In this document: positions 60,492 through 64,000 of the stretch, piece after piece | How positions within the stretch are numbered: position 1 is the first letter of the stretch | Layout of the letters: every line of letters begins with the position of its first letter | Source of the DNA: Poriferisodalis sp965208485 | GTDB taxonomy: Bacteria > Actinomycetota > Acidimicrobiia > Acidimicrobiales > Poriferisodalaceae | Assembly (NCBI RefSeq): GCF_965208485.1 | Contig: NZ_OZ242344.1 | Location: forward strand, 868,001-932,000 | Reading direction: 5' to 3' | Length of the DNA stretch: 64,000 nt | Notes under the pieces: generated by a model | Seen by the model: the letters and a program-made list of their open reading frames with translations, nothing else | Database searches by the model: none | Told to the model about the DNA's origin: nothing | Made by a program: the position numbers and the translations under genes

Positions 60492-63046
60492 GAGGACGGT
60501 GCCGGGTGCAATGCGTCGCCGTGGTCATCGAGCACCTTGGACGCCACAGCCGACAACAGCGCGCTCCCTGGTGAGATCAGCTCGGCGCGGTCTCCAGCGC
60601 CACCCGGCTTGCGTGCGGACTCGGCGTCGGGTGCCATGAAGTCCTTGTCGAAGGTCACCCGGGCATAGCGGTCATGGACGGGCCCGAGAGCCAGATCGGC
60701 ATTCGCCCTGACCGAGGCGGGCACTCGCGTGATCTCGTAACGGCCACGTTCACGGCCCGAGATTCGCCCGCCGTAGTGCTGCAGCGCCTGGGTGAAGAAG
60801 TCGTGCACGAACCACGGCTGCAGCTTGCGAGCACGGGCCTCTTCCATGCGCCGGCGCACCTCGTCGTTCGCTCCGGCATCGGCTATGCCTGCGACGAGCG
60901 CTCGCTCCTCGAGCACCTCGCTGAGCTGCTTGCCGATCTCCCCGTCAATGATGGTGTCCATCCACTCTGCGTGGGCTGGATCGCTGTCGGCCTGGATGGC
61001 CTTCATCAGCAAGTCGCGGAGCGACACGTTGATCTGTGCATCGCCCAGTACGTCGTACACCTGGTCGCCGTACACCTCGCGCTGCTGCTCGATCTTGGCG
61101 AAGAGCCGCTCGAAGACCTGCCCCTCACGTGTCTCGTGCGCCACCAGGTTCCACAGGTGGCACGGCCTGCGCTGGCCGATCCGGTGGATGCGCCCGAATC
61201 GCTGCTCGATACGGTTCGGGTTCCACGGCAGGTCGTAGTTGACCATGAGGTTGGCGACCTGCAAGTTGACGCCCTCGCCGGCGGCATCGGTAGCAACGAG
61301 CACCGACACCGTCGGGTCGGCTCGGAAGCGGTCTTGGGTGTTTCGGCGGTCTTGGCGCTTCATGCCGCCGTGGATGGTGACCACGGCCTCAGGTCTGCCG
61401 AGCTCGGCGGCGATGCGGCCGGAGACGTAGTCGAGTGTGTCTCGATGTTCGGAGAAGACGATCAGCTTGCGGGCGTCGACGTCGACGTCGTCTGACGTGC
61501 TGGATGGTCCGGCGCCGAACTGCTCGGCACGCAGCAGATCCCGCAGGCGGGTCCACTTCGCGTCGACACCGCTGTTGCGAACACCGTCGGCCAGGTTCAC
61601 CAGCCGGTCCAGAGTGCGCACTTCGGCTTCTAGCTCATCAGCGGTAGCTGCTGCTGTCGCGGCGTCGACGGTCAAGTCCTCCAACTCGGCAAGCTCGGCC
61701 TCGTCGAAGTCATCAAAGTCGAAGTCCTCCAGATCGGCGATGCGAACGCCCTTCGGGAGCTCGGGAACGGGGATTGGTGCCCCGGTTGCCGCCAGCTGAC
61801 GGAGTTCGGACGCCTGGTTGGCGAGCCGGTCGCGCCGACGGCGCAACGAGTGGTAGATGGCCGCAGGCGAGGACGCGAGCCGGCGCTGCAAGCCAGCGAG
61901 TGCGAACCCGACGATCACGCCGCGCTGCGCATCGCCTTCTGCCGCCATGCGAGCGGCACGGTTCATCTCCTCGCGCACGTAGGACGTGACCGCCTCGTAC
62001 AGCTCAGCCTCGGGCTCGGAAAGCTCGAAGTGCAGGCTCTTCGCATATCGCTTCGGGAAGAGCGGTTTGCCCTCGAAGGTCCGCAAGTTCTCCTTCACTA
62101 AGCGACGCATCACGTCGCTGACATCCGGTACTTTGTCCGCACCCTCGCTGCCATTCGTTGCCCGCAAGCGACCCTCGAACCGCTCGGGATCGATCAGCGT
62201 CATGAACGCGAGGAAGTCCTCGTTCTTGCCGTTGTGGGGCGTGGCTGTCAGCAGCAGGAAGTGGCGTGTGCATTCGCGGAGCACCTCACCTACTTCGAAG
62301 CGTTTGGTGCGGCGCAGCTCGTCGCCGTAGCGGTGCGCGGACATCTTGTGGGCCTCATCGACAATCACGAGATCCCATTCGGACGCCTTCAGGCGGTCTT
62401 TCAGCTCATCGGATCGAGCCACTTGGTCGACACGGGCAATGAGCAGATTGCGCTCGACGAATGGGTTGCCGGTGCGGGACGCTTCGACGCTCTCGCGTGA
62501 CATCAGGTCGAAGCTCAAGCCGAACTTGTCCCACAACTCGTCCTGCCACTGCTCTACCAAGCTGCCCGGCGCCACGATGAGACAACGGGTCACGTCGCCC
62601 CGCAGCATCAGCTCACGGATGAGCAGCCCCGACATGATCGTCTTGCCGGCGCCGGGGTCATCGGCCAGCAGGAATCGCAGCGGCTTGAGGTCGAGCAGGC
62701 GGTTGTAGACAGCATCGATCTGGTGCGGGTATGGGTCGATGTTCGACGTGTCCACCGCTGCAAACGGGTCAGCGAGATGGGCCATCTGCATGCGGCGTGC
62801 TTCCGAGGCCAGCTTGAACATGGCCCCATCGGCATCGAAGGACCAGTGGCTCTCGGCAGCTTCGCTGATATCGGCCAGATCGGCCACGGTGATCAGCCGC
62901 TCCCCGAGCACGCCGTCCGCAGTGCGGTAGGTCAGCGTCGCGGACGCCTGGCCGTGCAGAGCAGCCGCAACCACCGTGACGTCGCTGCCCGCAACAACGC
63001 CCGACAACCTCATCCCGGCACTCAAGTCACTGAGTTCCATCTTCAT
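60431..63046 (-). CDS. SNF2-type helicase, Hma-like helicase component (frameshifted)
   Basis: An 871-residue superfamily 2 helicase. Residues about 125-145 hold Walker A in LLADDPGAGKTIMSGLLIRE, then DLVIVDEAHK (motif II) near 225 and LLLTATPHNGK (motif III). The C-terminal lobe has LIVFSEHRDTLDYV, VLVATDAAGEGVNLQ and NRIEQRFGRIHRIGQ (motifs IV-VI, near 530-640), all SNF2-like. The last 15 residues (PAPSSWMPATLRLS) are out of frame. Restoring one G at the CCGGG near 60503 would continue the protein into the DUF3883 tail, giving a gene spanning 59472-63046. The first residues suggest an N-terminal OB-like or chromo-like strand domain. Confidence 0.85.
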   Translation of the reverse strand: MKMELSDLSAGMRLSGVVAGSDVTVVAAALHGQASATLTYRTADGVLGERLITVADLADISEAAESHWSFDADGAMFKLASEARRMQMAHLADPFAAVDTSNIDPYPHQIDAVYNRLLDLKPLRFLLADDPGAGKTIMSGLLIRELMLRGDVTRCLIVAPGSLVEQWQDELWDKFGLSFDLMSRESVEASRTGNPFVERNLLIARVDQVARSDELKDRLKASEWDLVIVDEAHKMSAHRYGDELRRTKRFEVGEVLRECTRHFLLLTATPHNGKNEDFLAFMTLIDPERFEGRLRATNGSEGADKVPDVSDVMRRLVKENLRTFEGKPLFPKRYAKSLHFELSEPEAELYEAVTSYVREEMNRAARMAAEGDAQRGVIVGFALAGLQRRLASSPAAIYHSLRRRRDRLANQASELRQLAATGAPIPVPELPKGVRIADLEDFDFDDFDEAELAELEDLTVDAATAAATADELEAEVRTLDRLVNLADGVRNSGVDAKWTRLRDLLRAEQFGAGPSSTSDDVDVDARKLIVFSEHRDTLDYVSGRIAAELGRPEAVVTIHGGMKRQDRRNTQDRFRADPTVSVLVATDAAGEGVNLQVANLMVNYDLPWNPNRIEQRFGRIHRIGQRRPCHLWNLVAHETREGQVFERLFAKIEQQREVYGDQVYDVLGDAQINVSLRDLLMKAIQADSDPAHAEWMDTIIDGEIGKQLSEVLEERALVAGIADAGANDEVRRRMEEARARKLQPWFVHDFFTQALQHYGGRISGRERGRYEITRVPASVRANADLALGPVHDRYARVTFDKDFMAPDAESARKPGGAGDRAELISPGSALLSAVASKVLDDHGDALHPAPSSWMPATLRLSRACSCTWTMW

Positions 63047-63155
63047 CGCGTTGCCAAACTGCCGTCTCGCCTACAGCGCCCTGCGGAGCACGAGCCACCG
63101 GGCACTGTCGCAGGGTATTGCGTCCGTCTCAGCCGCTGAATCGATCGCTGCGCAG

Positions 63156-63656
63156 CTATGCGGACAGGGCTGCGAGGAGTTCGTCGGAACGGTCAGTGGT
63201 CACGGACAGCTTGCGGGGTGTGCCGTTTCGGTGGAATTCGACTGTGACTGCAGTGGTGCCGCCGACCGAATAGAGGACATCTCGCCGTCGGGTCCTGACG
63301 CCCCAGCCCCCGTACTGCCTCAGCGGTCGCACCTCCCGCACGTAGGCCTGCGTGATCGCCTCCCGCGGAACCTTCGACTTGAACGGCAAGGGCCACAGTT
63401 GAAGCTTGAACAGATGGCCATCGACCCGGATGCGCACCCGCATCGCGAGCCACAGCGCCAGCGAAGCCATGACCGCCAGCGCTGCGGGCACGATGCCGAC
63501 AATCCCCGTCTCGATCGAACCCGACTCCGTGAGCGACACCACAGCGACAATCACCGTGACCTCAATCGCTGCAAGCAAGACGATGCCCGGCATCAGGAAG
63601 CGACGCGTCCGCTCCGACAGTCTCTGATCGTGTTCGAAGGTAGCGTGCGCCTCCAT
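63156..63656 (-). CDS. Small PH-like membrane protein
   Basis: A 166-residue protein from ATG 63656. Residues about 22-68 form two membrane helices (GIVLLAAIEVTVIVAVVSLT; ALAVMASLALWLAM). The rest is a strand-rich domain (RIRVDGHLFKLQLWPLPFKS; YSVGGTTAVTVEFH) of bacterial PH-like or DUF3093-like layout. Its ATG is shared in the palindrome CCATGG with the divergent plus-strand gene, which makes one of the two starts suspect. Starts at 63698 or the internal ATG of MPGIVLL are alternatives. Bases 63047-63155 hold nothing recognisable. Confidence 0.65.
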   Translation of the reverse strand: MEAHATFEHDQRLSERTRRFLMPGIVLLAAIEVTVIVAVVSLTESGSIETGIVGIVPAALAVMASLALWLAMRVRIRVDGHLFKLQLWPLPFKSKVPREAITQAYVREVRPLRQYGGWGVRTRRRDVLYSVGGTTAVTVEFHRNGTPRKLSVTTDRSDELLAALSA

Positions 63657-64000
63657 GGCGAGCAGTCTGGGCGACAACCGGGGAACATTGGCGGTCACGG
63701 GCGACCCGGCAGCCGATCAACTGGTGCTCGACGACCCGTTCTCGCTGCTGCTGGCCATGATGCTCGACCAGCAGATCCCCATGGAATGGGCGTTCAAGGG
63801 CCCCGCCAGGCTGGCCGAACGGCTGGGAGACCGGTACTCGGCGGCCTCCATCGCCGAGATGGATCCCGACGAGCTGGAGGCGGCCTTCAAGGCCAAGCCG
63901 GCGCTGCACCGCTTCCCCGGGTCGATGGCGAAGCGCTGCGGCGAGCTGGCCCGCTACATCGTCGAGCGCTACGACGGCGACGCCGGCGCCATCTGGGCCG
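63655..64000 (+). CDS. HhH-GPD superfamily DNA glycosylase, 5' part
   Basis: An incomplete gene running off the window. The visible 115 residues read ADQLVLDDPFSLLLAMMLDQ, then QIPMEWAFKGPARLAERLG, MDPDELEAAFKAKPALHRFP and ARYIVERYDGDAGAIWA. This is the pattern of the short uncharacterised HhH-GPD base-excision family of actinobacteria (about 190 residues when complete). The characteristic LLLxxxLDQQxxM segment is visible. The helix-hairpin-helix and catalytic Asp lie beyond the edge. ATG 63655 is chosen because the frame begins there; it shares CCATGG with the divergent gene's start. Confidence 0.75.
   Translation, partial: MASSLGDNRGTLAVTGDPAADQLVLDDPFSLLLAMMLDQQIPMEWAFKGPARLAERLGDRYSAASIAEMDPDELEAAFKAKPALHRFPGSMAKRCGELARYIVERYDGDAGAIWA

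Noticed and set aside
33933..63046. DISARM or BREX system
   Set aside because: No DUF1998 or phospholipase-D protein and no PglZ or BrxC-type protein is present. The DUF499/DUF1156/DUF3883 combination fits the Hma-type set better.

Overview
The window is GC-rich bacterial DNA. Gene content suggests an actinomycetote, most likely an uncultivated Acidimicrobiia-type organism. The evidence is frequent GTG/TTG starts, an SCO6745-family protein, CWB2-type cell-surface repeats, a DUF6285 protein, MaoC-type dehydratase pairs and several CaiB/BaiF CoA-transferases. This placement is an inference from gene content; no rRNA or tRNA gene was found to anchor it.

Bases 1-31,900 look like ordinary chromosome. 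They hold CoA-transferases (one a tandem fusion), a dihydroorotase-like amidohydrolase, an APH-like kinase fused to DUF6285, glutaminyl-tRNA synthetase coupled to an SDR oxidoreductase, two MaoC-type dehydratases and a large CWB2/RCC1 surface protein. A metY-hydrolase pair, an orphan xanthine-dehydrogenase-type large subunit, a Kef-like antiporter, a succinate-semialdehyde-type dehydrogenase, an Fe/2-oxoglutarate-type oxygenase, two toxin-antitoxin-like pairs and a HIT protein follow. Decay is visible: a frameshifted fibronectin-III/Calx-beta surface-protein pseudogene, an ISL3-type transposase scrap and a truncated phytanoyl-CoA dioxygenase.

Bases 32,000-63,050 form a defence island. Three large proteins match the helicase + methylase + ATPase (Hma-like) set: a HEPN/DUF499 ATPase (33.9-37.2 kb), a DUF1156 DNA methylase (47.4-50.2 kb) and a SNF2-type helicase with a DUF3883 tail (59.5-63.0 kb, broken by one frameshift). 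Between the ATPase and the methylase sits an operon of a C5-cytosine methyltransferase, a protein with two GHKL ATPase domains (one histidine-kinase-like) and a receiver-domain protein, facing an HNH nuclease. Between the methylase and the helicase sits a forward operon with a small SGHY-motif protein and a 1477-residue protein.

A 3.64-kb segment (55,828-59,471) is bounded by inverted ends and a CTAG target duplication. It looks like cargo moved by an IS1380/ISEcp1-type element. It carries a ParB-like gene, a possible PD-(D/E)XK-like protein and a 3'-truncated DNA methyltransferase, and has noticeably lower GC.

The candidate for an undescribed system is the cytosine methyltransferase-dual GHKL-receiver operon with its HNH neighbour. 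It has all the parts expected for signal-controlled restriction: a possible phospho-donor His and an intact receiver acidic pocket. The window ends in a PH-like membrane protein and the start of an HhH-GPD DNA glycosylase.
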